Below, piece by piece: positions 34,279 through 42,275 of a DNA stretch of 64,000 nucleotides. Where the stretch lies: the NCBI RefSeq assembly GCF_042646425.1, contig NZ_JBHRTR010000048.1, positions 124,001 to 188,000 of the forward strand, written 5' to 3'. The notes below the pieces were generated by a model, which saw only the letters and a list, made by a program, of their open reading frames with translations, did not search any database and was not told where the DNA came from. The position numbers were made by a program, and so were the translations under genes. Position 1 is the stretch's first letter. The number at the start of each line of letters is the position of its first letter. Source of the stretch: Marinibaculum pumilum (GTDB lineage: Bacteria; Pseudomonadota; Alphaproteobacteria; Ferrovibrionales; Ferrovibrionaceae).

Positions 34279-34306
34279 TTTGCGAACAAACGTGCGGACT
34301 GCGCAC
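34279..34306. promoter_or_regulatory. Operator-like sites near the Liv binding-protein promoter
   Basis: TTTGCGAACA (34279-34288) is followed by the perfect inverted repeat GTGCG-5-CGCAC (34292-34306), just upstream of the leftward binding-protein gene. The GCGAAC half-site recurs in the palindromes on the other side of the divergent promoter. Confidence 0.45.
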
Positions 34307-34405
34307 AATTTCAGCTTACGGAGGACGGCCTTCCGGGTCAATCCGGTATCCAGAATGCCGATCTCCGGTAAGATCTTGACTTATCACCGGCCGGCGGTGA
34401 CATAA

Positions 34406-34441
34406 TGTTCCGACAACCGAACAAAAGTTCGCATCGCGAAC
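34406..34441. promoter_or_regulatory. Two palindromes with shared GAAC half-sites before the LLM operon
   Basis: TGTTC-8-GAACA (34406-34423) and GTTCGC-3-GCGAAC (34427-34441) are perfect inverted repeats 80-110 bases upstream of the first LLM gene. No regulator gene is adjacent to read them, so the regulator is probably encoded elsewhere. Confidence 0.55.
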
Positions 34442-34517
34442 ATCAACACCGCCATGGGCACGGCTCTTGGCAGGTGGAAGGATAACGGCGGCGCAGGGCC
34501 CAGCCAAGGAGGAAACC

Positions 34518-35705
34518 ATGTCTTCGACAGAAGATCTCCAATTTTATTTCATGCATTTCATGCCGTATTCCGACTATCCGGAAGACCATGAAAAGTATCC
34601 GTCGACCTGGGTGGACTTCCCCAACACCCTGTTCGACCCGGCGAAGGGCAAGTCCTTCTACGACCGCTACCTCCGCGAGCTCGTCCTGGCGGACAAGCTG
34701 GGCTTCGACGGCATGGTGGTGAACGAGCACCATTCGTCCGCCTACTCGCTGATGCCGGCGCCCAGCCTGATCGCCGCGGCGCTGATCCCGCAGACCAGCC
34801 GCGCGAAGATCTGCGTCTTCGGCACGCCGCTGAACCTGGAATATCCGCACCGGGTGGCGGAGGAATATGCCATGCTGGACGTGATGTCCGGCGGCCGCCT
34901 GGAAGCGGCCCTGCCGCTGGGCACCGGCATGGAATACTGGGTGAACCCGATCAACCCGGCGACGGCGCGCAAGCGGTTCCGGGAATCGATCGACATCCTG
35001 CTGCAGGCCTGGACCCAGCCCGGCCCGACGGAATTCCACGGCGACTTCTACTCCTACCGCTACCTGAACACCTGGCCGCAGCCGATGCAGAAGCCGCATC
35101 CGAAGCTGTACCTGGTGGGCACCGGCAGCCCGGAGACGATCGACCTCGCCGCCGAGCTGGGCTTCGGCTATTCGTCGGTCTTCGTGCCGACGGCGAAGCA
35201 GAACCAGGCCTTCGCCGACCTGCGCAAGAAGTCGAAAGAGCATGGCCACGAATTCACCCGCGACAAGGCCGTCATCATGGCCATGTGCTACGTCGCGGAG
35301 ACGGAGGAGAAGGCGGTCGCGGAGTTCGAGGAACATATCATGTTCTTCTTCAAGCACGGCGCCCGCACCACGCCGCGCTACCTGATGCCGCCGGGCTATG
35401 TCACCACCACCGAGCTGCGCAAGCGCCTGACCGCGCCGAACCTGCACGGCGACATGACCTGGGAGACCCTGACCGACAATTTCCGGGTCATCGCCTCCAC
35501 CCCCGAGAAGGTGGCGGAAGCGATCGCGCAATGGTCAGAGGAGGCACAGTCCAGCCGCATCATCTTCAACGGCCATCTGGGCGACATGCCGCATTGGAAG
35601 ACGGTGAAGAACCTGACCCTGTTCGCGGAAGAGGTGATCCCGCGCCTGCGCAAGAAGGCGCCGGACCTTGCGGCACGGATCGAGTACCAGCAGGCCGCGG
35701 AATAG
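34518..35705 (+). CDS. LLM class flavin-dependent oxidoreductase, copy 1
   Basis: This 395-residue luciferase-like monooxygenase has the TIM-barrel F420/FMN-type motifs VVNEHHSSAYSLMPAPSLIAA (about 67-87), FGTPLNLEYPHRVAEEYAMLDVMSGGRLE and LVGTGSPETIDLAAELGFGY. Such enzymes use reduced FMN from a separate reductase to oxygenate small organics. No flavin reductase gene is nearby. By my count about 37 of 395 positions differ from copy 2 at 36618 (about 91% identical). An AAGGAGG site precedes ATG. It is the first gene of a three-gene operon divergent from a Liv importer. Confidence 0.92.
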   Translation: MSSTEDLQFYFMHFMPYSDYPEDHEKYPSTWVDFPNTLFDPAKGKSFYDRYLRELVLADKLGFDGMVVNEHHSSAYSLMPAPSLIAAALIPQTSRAKICVFGTPLNLEYPHRVAEEYAMLDVMSGGRLEAALPLGTGMEYWVNPINPATARKRFRESIDILLQAWTQPGPTEFHGDFYSYRYLNTWPQPMQKPHPKLYLVGTGSPETIDLAAELGFGYSSVFVPTAKQNQAFADLRKKSKEHGHEFTRDKAVIMAMCYVAETEEKAVAEFEEHIMFFFKHGARTTPRYLMPPGYVTTTELRKRLTAPNLHGDMTWETLTDNFRVIASTPEKVAEAIAQWSEEAQSSRIIFNGHLGDMPHWKTVKNLTLFAEEVIPRLRKKAPDLAARIEYQQAAE

Positions 35706-35809
35706 CGGCAGGCGGATGCGCTTCGCGGGCGGAGCCGCATCCAGGGACGTTTTGACGACAATCGGTATCGAGGGCCCGTCAGGGCCCAGCAGCGGGAGGA
35801 GAACGCGCG

Positions 35810-36577
35810 ATGGCTGAATTTTCGCGTGACGAATACACGATCAACGGGGTGAAGTCGGTGGTGCTGAGCGGCGGCGAGGGCGAGCCGCTGGTCTTCCTGC
35901 ACGGCGGCGGCACCTTCCACGGCTGGGAGTTCGCCAAGCCGTGGATGGAGAAGTTCCGCGTCATCATCCCCTTCCATCCGGGCTTCGGGGAATCCGGCGA
36001 CGACGAGTCGATCAACCAGATGCAGGACTATGTCATGCACTATCTGGACCTGTTCGACGCGCTGGGGCTGGATAAGTTCAACCTGGTCGGCTTCTCGCTG
36101 GGCGGCTGGATGGCCTCGAAGTTCGCCACCCAGCACAGCCACCGGATCAAGAAGCTGGTGCTGGTCGCCCCGGCCGGCCTGAAGGTGCCGGAGGCGCCGT
36201 CGACCGACCTGTTCACGGTGCCGGGCGAGGAACTGCCGGCGATGCTCGTGCACGATTTCGAGGTGATCAAGCCGCACCTGCCAGCGGAGCCGGATGTCGA
36301 CTTCATCGTCGGCGGCTATCGCGAGATGACCTCGGTGGCGCGGCTCTTGTGGGACCGCTCGCACGACAGCAAGCTGCCGAAATGGCTGCACCGCATCAAC
36401 GTGCCGACCCTGCTGGTCTGGGGCGACGAGGACAGGATCATCCCGGTCGGCCAGGCGCCGGCCTGGCAGAAGCTGATCTCCGGTGCCGACGTGAAGCGCT
36501 ACCCGGCGGCCGGCCACCTGGTGCTGGACGAGAAGCGCCAGGCGGTGGACGACGTGGCCGCCTTCCTGGCCGGCTGA
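35810..36577 (+). CDS. Alpha/beta-fold hydrolase
   Basis: This 255-residue alpha/beta hydrolase has the oxyanion HGGGTFHGW (about 31-39), nucleophile S96 in VGFSLGGW, acid in VWGDEDRIIP (about 204-213) and histidine in AAGHLVLDEK (about 230-239). It probably hydrolyses an ester, lactone or C-C bond in a product of the flanking LLM monooxygenases. It lies between the two LLM copies with GGGAGGAGAA upstream of ATG. Confidence 0.9.
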   Translation: MAEFSRDEYTINGVKSVVLSGGEGEPLVFLHGGGTFHGWEFAKPWMEKFRVIIPFHPGFGESGDDESINQMQDYVMHYLDLFDALGLDKFNLVGFSLGGWMASKFATQHSHRIKKLVLVAPAGLKVPEAPSTDLFTVPGEELPAMLVHDFEVIKPHLPAEPDVDFIVGGYREMTSVARLLWDRSHDSKLPKWLHRINVPTLLVWGDEDRIIPVGQAPAWQKLISGADVKRYPAAGHLVLDEKRQAVDDVAAFLAG

Positions 36578-36617
36578 AGCGGCCCGGGGCCCCGATCCAA
36601 CGTACGAGGAGGAACCG

Positions 36618-37805
36618 ATGGCTTCGACGGAAGACCTGCAGTTCTACTTCTTCCACTTCATGCCCTATGCCGACTATCCGGCGGACCATGAGAGCTATCC
36701 GTCGACCTGGGTGGATTTTCCCAACACCCTGTTCGACCCTGCGAAGGGCAAGGCGTTCTACGACCGCTATCTGCGGGAGATGGTCCTGGCGGACAAGCTG
36801 GGCTTCGACGCGATGGTGGTGAACGAGCACCATTCCACCGCCTATTCGCTGATGCCGGCGCCCAGCCTGATCGCCGCGGCGCTGATCCCGCAGACCACAC
36901 GGGCGAAGATCTGCGTCTTCGGCACGCCGCTGAACCTGGAATATCCGCACCGGGTGGCGGAGGAATACGCCATGCTGGACGTGATGTCCGGCGGCCGGCT
37001 CGAATGCGCCCTGCCGCTGGGCACCGGCATGGAATACTGGGTGAACCCGATCAACCCGGCGACCGCACGCAAGCGGTTCCGGGAATCGATCGACATCCTG
37101 CTGCAGGCCTGGACCAAGCCCGGGCCAACGGAATTCCACGGCGACTTCTATTCCTACCGCTACCTGAACACCTGGCCGCAGCCGATGCAGAAGCCGCATC
37201 CGCCGCTCTACCTGGTGGGCACCGGCAGCCCGGAGACGATCGACCTCGCCGCAGAGCTGGGCATGGGCTATTCGTCGGTCTTCGTGCCGACGGCGAAGCA
37301 GAACCAGGCCTTCGCCGACCTGCGGGCGAAGTCGAAAGAGCATGGCCATGAGTTCACCCGCGACAAGGCGGTGATCATGTGCATGTGCTATGTCGCGGAG
37401 ACCGAGGAAAAGGCGGTGGAGGAGTTCGAGGAACATATCATGTTCTTCTTCAAGAACGGCCTCCGCACCACGCCGCGCTACCTGAACCCGCCGGGCTATG
37501 TCTCGATCCCGGAGCTGCGCAAGCGGCTGTCGGCGCCGAACCTGCACGGCGACCTGACGATGGACGCGCTGACCGACAATTTCCGGGTCATCGCCTCCAC
37601 GCCGGAGAAGGTGGCGGAGGCGATCGCCCGCTGGTCGGAGGAGGCGCAGTCCAGCCGCATCATCTTCAACGCCCATCTGGGGAACATGCCGCACTGGAAG
37701 GTGGTGAAGAACATGACCCTCTTCGCCGAGGAGGTGATCCCGCGCCTGCGCAAGAAGGCGCCGGACCTGGTGCCGCGGATGGAGCTGCAGCAAGCGGCCG
37801 AATAG
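36618..37805 (+). CDS. LLM class flavin-dependent oxidoreductase, copy 2
   Basis: This 395-residue protein is equal in length to copy 1 and collinear without gaps. Differences cluster near residues 290-330 (YLNPPGYVSIPELRKRLSAP) and 12-26, likely substrate-side loops, while the barrel core is identical. GGAGGAACCG precedes ATG. The pair may be a two-component enzyme with homologous alpha and beta subunits as in luciferase, or two isoenzymes with shifted specificity. A strong terminator follows. Confidence 0.92.
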   Translation: MASTEDLQFYFFHFMPYADYPADHESYPSTWVDFPNTLFDPAKGKAFYDRYLREMVLADKLGFDAMVVNEHHSTAYSLMPAPSLIAAALIPQTTRAKICVFGTPLNLEYPHRVAEEYAMLDVMSGGRLECALPLGTGMEYWVNPINPATARKRFRESIDILLQAWTKPGPTEFHGDFYSYRYLNTWPQPMQKPHPPLYLVGTGSPETIDLAAELGMGYSSVFVPTAKQNQAFADLRAKSKEHGHEFTRDKAVIMCMCYVAETEEKAVEEFEEHIMFFFKNGLRTTPRYLNPPGYVSIPELRKRLSAPNLHGDLTMDALTDNFRVIASTPEKVAEAIARWSEEAQSSRIIFNAHLGNMPHWKVVKNMTLFAEEVIPRLRKKAPDLVPRMELQQAAE

Positions 37806-37865
37806 GGGCGGCGGTACAGGCGACAGAAACGACAAGAGCGGCGCGCGCCTCAACCTGCAGCCGCC

Positions 37866-37902
37866 AGGCGCCCGCCCCCGTTTGGGGCGGGCGCCTTTTT
37901 TT
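37866..37902 (+). terminator. Strong intrinsic terminator of the LLM operon
   Basis: A perfect 13-bp G/C stem (AGGCGCCCGCCCC with GGGGCGGGCGCCT), loop CGTTT, then seven T. It ends 4 bases before the -35 of the next promoter. Confidence 0.95.
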
Positions 37903-37905
37903 GCC

Positions 37906-37935
37906 TTGATATGCAACCAAATGGTTGCATATAAT
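37906..37935 (+). promoter_or_regulatory. Promoter and ArsR operator with near-leaderless start
   Basis: TTGATA (37906-37911), 18 bases, TATAAT (37930-37935) form a near-consensus promoter. A perfect inverted repeat with 11-base arms (ATATGCAACCA / TGGTTGCATAT, 37909-37932, 2-base centre) overlaps both elements. The arsR ATG is at 37941, where transcription would begin. Confidence 0.85.
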
Positions 37936-37940
37936 CGGCC

Positions 37941-38276
37941 ATGGCGGACGGGATGGACTCGGTCTTCAGGGCGCTGGCGGACCCTACCCGCAGGCGCCTG
38001 CTGGACCGCCTGTTCGCCGAGAACGGACAAAGCCTGCACCGGCTCTGTGCCGACCTGGGGATGAGCCGCCAGGCCGTGACCAAGCATCTGAAGATCCTGG
38101 AGGCGGCGAACCTGGTCGCTGTGCACCGGCAGGGACGGGAGCGACTGCACTACCTGAACCCGGTGCCGATCGCGGAGATCGCCGCGCGCTGGATCGGCAA
38201 GTACGAGCGGCCGCGGCTGGACGCGCTGCAGGCGCTGAAGGTCCGACTGGAAGGAGGGAGGGATGGCGAAACCTGA
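37941..38276 (+). CDS. ArsR family transcriptional regulator
   Basis: This 111-residue ArsR-fold winged HTH (MDSVFRALADPTRRRLLDRLF; LGMSRQAVTKHLKILEAANLV about 43-63) lacks the CxC metal site of ArsR/SmtB, as in the group that regulates linked SRPBCC proteins. It overlaps the next gene by 14 bases. A 22-24 base palindrome covers its promoter, so it should repress itself and the two SRPBCC genes. Start is either the ATG at 37941 (leaderless) or M5 at 37953. Confidence 0.92.
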   Translation: MADGMDSVFRALADPTRRRLLDRLFAENGQSLHRLCADLGMSRQAVTKHLKILEAANLVAVHRQGRERLHYLNPVPIAEIAARWIGKYERPRLDALQALKVRLEGGRDGET

Positions 38277-38724
38277 ATTCGTCTATGTCACCTATATCCG
38301 CACCACGCCGGAGCGGCTGTGGCGGGCCCTCACCGCGCCTGAGGATACGTGCCGCTACTGGGCGGAGACCTGGCAGGACTGTCGCTGGGAGCAGGGGGCC
38401 GGCTGGCGGCTGATGATCCCCGACGGAAGGATCGGGGATGCCGGCGAGGTGCTGGAAATCGACCCGCCGCGCAAGCTGGTCCTGTCCTGGCGCAACGAGT
38501 TCATGTCGGAGCTGCGGGCCGCAGGCCCGTCGCGCCTGACCTACCTCCTCGAGCCGCAGGACGATGTCGTGAAGCTCACCGTGACCCACAGGGCCGAGGG
38601 GCCGGATCCGGCCCTGATCGAGGCGGTGTCGGACGGCTGGCCCGGGATCCTGGCCAGCCTGAAGAGCCTGCTGGAGACCGGCGAACCGCTCGGCTTCACC
38701 AGCCGCTGGCCCGAAGGGCATTGA
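38263..38724 (+). CDS. SRPBCC (AHSA1-like) domain protein, copy 1
   Basis: This 153-residue Bet v 1/AHSA1-like protein has FVYVTYIRTTPERLWRALTAPE at the N-terminus and the terminal helix LIEAVSDGWPGILASLKSLLETG. The fold has a large hydrophobic cavity for a ligand. These proteins commonly accompany metal-independent ArsR repressors. The ATG has GGAGGGAGGG upstream inside the arsR end, so the two are coupled. Confidence 0.9.
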   Translation: MAKPEFVYVTYIRTTPERLWRALTAPEDTCRYWAETWQDCRWEQGAGWRLMIPDGRIGDAGEVLEIDPPRKLVLSWRNEFMSELRAAGPSRLTYLLEPQDDVVKLTVTHRAEGPDPALIEAVSDGWPGILASLKSLLETGEPLGFTSRWPEGH

Positions 38725-38739
38725 GGGAAGGCGCAGATC

Positions 38740-39195
38740 ATGGGCAAACCGGATTTCATCTACACGATCTACATCAAGGCCAAGCCCGAGGCGGTCTGGG
38801 ACGCGTTGCGCGATCCGGAGCTGACCAGGCTGTTCTGGGGCTGGCACCGGAACGCCTCCGACTGGCGGCCGGGCGCCCGCTGGGAGCATCAGGACTATGA
38901 CGATCCGCAGGCCGTGCATGTCGCCGGCGAGGTGGTGGTGTTCGACCCGCCGCGGCGCCTGGTGCTGACCTGGGGCCCGCCCGACGCCGCCGCCGGCGAC
39001 GACCGCGTCTCGCGCGTGACCTTCGAGCTGAAGCCGTTCGAGGATGCGGTCCGGCTGACCGTCCGTCACGAGGAACTGGACCCCGCCACCCTGCAGGGCA
39101 TCTCCGCCGGCTGGCCGGCGATCCTGTCGAGCCTGAAGTCGCTGCTGGAGACCGGCACCCCGCTTGCCTCTACAACCCGCCGATGGGCGGGGTAG
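38740..39195 (+). CDS. SRPBCC (AHSA1-like) domain protein, copy 2
   Basis: This 151-residue paralogue of the preceding gene (PDFIYTIYIKAKPEAVWDALRDPE; LQGISAGWPAILSSLKSLLETG) lies 15 bases downstream with GAGGGAAGG before ATG. The shared terminal helix suggests tandem duplication followed by divergence of the cavity. Role unknown; same operon as arsR. Confidence 0.9.
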   Translation: MGKPDFIYTIYIKAKPEAVWDALRDPELTRLFWGWHRNASDWRPGARWEHQDYDDPQAVHVAGEVVVFDPPRRLVLTWGPPDAAAGDDRVSRVTFELKPFEDAVRLTVRHEELDPATLQGISAGWPAILSSLKSLLETGTPLASTTRRWAG

Positions 39196-39201
39196 GGCGC
39201 G

Positions 39202-40818
39202 CTATCCCGCCAGGCCGTCCCGCACCGCCGCCGCCGCGCGCAGGGTCAGGGCGGCGATGGTCAGGGTCGGGTTGGCGGTGCCGGCGGTGGGGAAGACGGC
39301 GGAGCCCAGCAGGAACAGGTTGCGATGCTGGTGGCTGCGCAGGTCGGCATCGACCACCGATGCGGCCGGATCGTCGCCCATGCGCGCGGTGCCGATGATA
39401 TGGCCGGCGCCCTGGGCCTCCGGGCTGTGGGTCACCGCGGTCGCGCCCAGCAGGCCGAAGATCTCCGCATGTGCGGCGCGCGCCGCCGCCATCGCGTCGC
39501 GGGCATAGCCGTCCACCCGGTAGGCAAGCCGCGGCAGCGGCACGCCGTAGATATCGCGTTCCGTCTCGTCCAGGGTGACCCGGCTGTCCGGGTCCGGCAG
39601 CTGCTCCGTCAGGGCGGCGAGCCGCAGATGCCGGGACGCCTGGTCGCGCAGGGCAGCGTCCAGCGCCGCCCCCCGCAGGCCCTGTCGCGCCAGGTCGGCG
39701 GCCAGGGTGACCGGTGCGCCGGTCGGCCAGCCCCAGCCGTCATTGCCGATCTCGATCCGGAAGGCGCCGCGATCCTTGCGGAAGGTGCCGTCGGCCAGGG
39801 TCTCGATGCCGGAGGTCGAGAGCGGCCCGCGATAGGGCCAGACCGGTTCCGCCGCCAGTGCCCAGCTGAGCTGGATCGGATGGTCCATCAGGTGCCGGCC
39901 GACCTGGTCGGACCCGTTGGCGACCCCGCGCGGCGCCGCCTCGCTGGCGGAGTTCAGCAGCAGGCGCGGCGTCTCGATCGCATGGGCGGCGATGACGAAG
40001 ACCCGGCCGGTGGCCCGGCCGTCGCTGCCGTCGGGCCGGCGGAACCGGATCGCCGCGACGGTGCCGTCGGCCGCCAGGTCGACATGGGTGGCCGTGGTTT
40101 CGGTGTGCAGCACCGCGCCCTTCGCCGTCGCGCGGTCCAGGTGGATTGTGGCGTCGTACTTCGCCTGCACCGGGCAGACCGGAATGCAGCTGGCGCTGCC
40201 GCAGCAGGCCGGCCGGTCGTCCTGGTCGACCGAGTTGCGCGCCTGCGGCGTCGCGGCCACCCGGAAGCGGCTGCCCGCCAGCCTTGCCGCGACATGCCGG
40301 TCCAGATAGCTGGTCGGGATCTCCGGCATCGGATAGGCGCCGGAGCGCGGCGGCCCGTCGGGAAAGTCTGCCGGCCCGGCGACCCCGAGTTCCCGTTCCG
40401 CCCGCAGGTAAAAGGGCTCCAGATCGTCATAGCCGATGGGCCAGTCGATGCCGCGGCCGTAGAGGCTTCTCATCCGGAAGTCGTTCGGCAGCATCCGCAG
40501 GGTGGTGCCCAGCCAGTGCCAGGTGGTGCCGCCCGCCTGCTTCAGGTAGGTGCTGCGGAACAGGTCGGGCCCGGCCTGCCGGTACCAGTGGTGCGGATCG
40601 TCGGAGACCGGATGGTCCGCCGCCGGGTCCAGCGGATAGGCGCATTCCGGCACCTTCACCAGCGCCTGCCAGTAGCGCGCCACCGCATCCTGCCGGTCGA
40701 TCGCCGGCCCGGCCTCCAGGATCGCGACCCGCAGGCCGGGCGCGGCGAGTTCCGCCGCCAGCAGGGCGCCGGCCACGCCGGAGCCGGTGATCACGAGATC
40801 CGCATCGATGTCGGTCAT
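39202..40818 (-). CDS. GMC family oxidoreductase, large subunit of an FAD sugar/alcohol dehydrogenase
   Basis: This 538-residue GMC flavoprotein has the FAD motif GSGVAGALLAAELA (about 12-25), YLKQAGGTTWHWLGTTLRM (about 92-110), and the C-terminal His/Asn region GTARMGDDPAASVVDADLRS and GTANPTLTIAALTLRAA. The cysteine cluster CCGSASCIPVCPVQAKYDA (about 205-223) matches the 3Fe-4S cluster motif of glucose, fructose and sorbitol dehydrogenase large subunits. It is exported by riding on the Tat small subunit encoded 6 bases upstream. The usual cytochrome c subunit gene is absent here. Confidence 0.9.
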   Translation of the reverse strand: MTDIDADLVITGSGVAGALLAAELAAPGLRVAILEAGPAIDRQDAVARYWQALVKVPECAYPLDPAADHPVSDDPHHWYRQAGPDLFRSTYLKQAGGTTWHWLGTTLRMLPNDFRMRSLYGRGIDWPIGYDDLEPFYLRAERELGVAGPADFPDGPPRSGAYPMPEIPTSYLDRHVAARLAGSRFRVAATPQARNSVDQDDRPACCGSASCIPVCPVQAKYDATIHLDRATAKGAVLHTETTATHVDLAADGTVAAIRFRRPDGSDGRATGRVFVIAAHAIETPRLLLNSASEAAPRGVANGSDQVGRHLMDHPIQLSWALAAEPVWPYRGPLSTSGIETLADGTFRKDRGAFRIEIGNDGWGWPTGAPVTLAADLARQGLRGAALDAALRDQASRHLRLAALTEQLPDPDSRVTLDETERDIYGVPLPRLAYRVDGYARDAMAAARAAHAEIFGLLGATAVTHSPEAQGAGHIIGTARMGDDPAASVVDADLRSHQHRNLFLLGSAVFPTAGTANPTLTIAALTLRAAAAVRDGLAG

Positions 40819-40824
40819 GACGGG

Positions 40825-41274
40825 TCAGGCCTCCGGCGGCTCGGACCAGTAGCCGGTGGCGCCGCCGCACCAGCCGCCCGGCTTGGTGAAGGTCAGCGGG
40901 CCCCAGAGCAGGGCATCGGTGTAGGTGACCAGCCGGGCGGCTGCACCGCTGCCGGCGATTCCGGAATACCAGGCGGCGACGATGCCGTCCGCGAGCGGGC
41001 CTGCCGGGGCGCTTTCCGCGGCCAGGGCCGCCAGCGCACCGCCATGCCCCTGGTCCTGCAGCGCCTGCAGGATACCGGCGCCGACCTCAGGATCGAGGTC
41101 GGTCGCATCGCGTCCGGTCAGCCGGGCGGAGAGCGCGAGGAAGGCGTCGACGTCCAGGGCCGGTGCCGCCAGGGCGGAGCGCAGCGGCAGGTCGATGGAC
41201 GCAGCGGCGGCCAGTCCCGCGGACAGCCCCAGCATCCTGCGGCGCGTCATCACTGCGGTCGCGATCGGTGCCAT
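40825..41274 (-). CDS. Small subunit of membrane FAD dehydrogenase, Tat-exported
   Basis: This 149-residue protein has twin-arginine signal TRRRMLGLSAGLAAAASI followed by the small-subunit domain of sorbitol/glucose dehydrogenases (FLALSARLTGRDATDLD; AWYSGIAG; YTDALLWGPLTFTKPGGWCGGATGYW). It carries the cofactor-loaded large subunit across the membrane. GGGAGG precedes the ATG at MAPIATAV; a later start at MTRRRMLG would also keep the signal. Confidence 0.88.
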   Translation of the reverse strand: MAPIATAVMTRRRMLGLSAGLAAAASIDLPLRSALAAPALDVDAFLALSARLTGRDATDLDPEVGAGILQALQDQGHGGALAALAAESAPAGPLADGIVAAWYSGIAGSGAAARLVTYTDALLWGPLTFTKPGGWCGGATGYWSEPPEA

Positions 41275-41432
41275 GCCCGGCCTCCCTTCCCTCGATCGGG
41301 ATCCACCCGCTTCGCTTGATGATGCCGCAGGCCCCGGCAGGCGGCAATCGGGCGTTGGCCCCGGCAAAGCAAGGTGCATGCGGCGGCGCGGGATGCCAGG
41401 ATGCCGCGAACCACAAGGCAAGGGAGTGGAGC

Positions 41433-42275
41433 ATGAACCTCAAGGGCAAGGTCGCGCTGGTCACCGGCGCCACGGACGGGGTTGGGCGGCGGGTCGCCGC
41501 ACAGCTCGGGTCCGGCGGCGCGCATGTCCTGGTGCATGGCCGGGATGCGGATCGCGGCGCGGCGGCGGTGCAGGAGGTCGAGGCGGCCGGCGGCACGGCC
41601 CGCTTCTACCGTGCCGATTTCGCCACGCTGGCGGAGGTCCGCGACCTGGCCGCGGCGGTGACGCGCGACCATGACCGGCTGCACATCCTGGTGAACAATG
41701 CCGGCATCTTCACCGGCCCGCCGGGCACCGGCCGGCAGCTCTCCGAGGACGGGATCGAGCTTCGCCTGGCGGTGAACTACCTGGCCGGCTTCCTGCTGAC
41801 CCGGAAGCTGCTGCCGCTGCTGAAGGCGGCGGCTGGGGCGGGGGCGGAGAAGGCGCGTATCGTCAATGTCGCCTCGCTGGCGCAGGCACCGTTCGACTTC
41901 CACGACCCGATGCTGGAGAACGGCTACGAGCCGCGCCGCGCCTATGCGGTCAGCAAGCTGGCGCAGATCACCGACACCTTCGCCCTGGCGCCGCAGCTGG
42001 AGGGCATGGGCATCACCGTGAACGCGCTGCACCCGGCGACCCTGATGGACACGTCGATGGTGCGGGAGAGCGGCATGGGCGTGCAGTCCAGCGTCGAGGA
42101 GGGGCTGGAGGCGATCATGCACCTGGCCGCCGGCGACGACATGGAAGGGCGCAGCGGGCTCTACTTCAACGGCCTGGCGGAGGATCGCGCCGATGACCAG
42201 GCCAGCGACCCGCAGGCGCAGGCGCAGCTGCGGGCGCTGAGCGAAAAATGGACCGGTCTGCAGGAGGGGGCATGA
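41433..42275 (+). CDS. SDR family oxidoreductase, copy 1
   Basis: This 280-residue short-chain dehydrogenase has the NAD(P) motif TGATDGVGRRVA (about 11-22), NNAG at about 90-93 and the active-site Y-x-x-x-K in YAVSKLAQI (about 171-179). It resembles retinol dehydrogenase or WW-oxidoreductase-like SDRs. The arginine in the loop after beta 2 (VHGRDADR) suggests NADP preference. It overlaps copy 2 by ATGA. Substrate unknown. Confidence 0.92.
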   Translation: MNLKGKVALVTGATDGVGRRVAAQLGSGGAHVLVHGRDADRGAAAVQEVEAAGGTARFYRADFATLAEVRDLAAAVTRDHDRLHILVNNAGIFTGPPGTGRQLSEDGIELRLAVNYLAGFLLTRKLLPLLKAAAGAGAEKARIVNVASLAQAPFDFHDPMLENGYEPRRAYAVSKLAQITDTFALAPQLEGMGITVNALHPATLMDTSMVRESGMGVQSSVEEGLEAIMHLAAGDDMEGRSGLYFNGLAEDRADDQASDPQAQAQLRALSEKWTGLQEGA

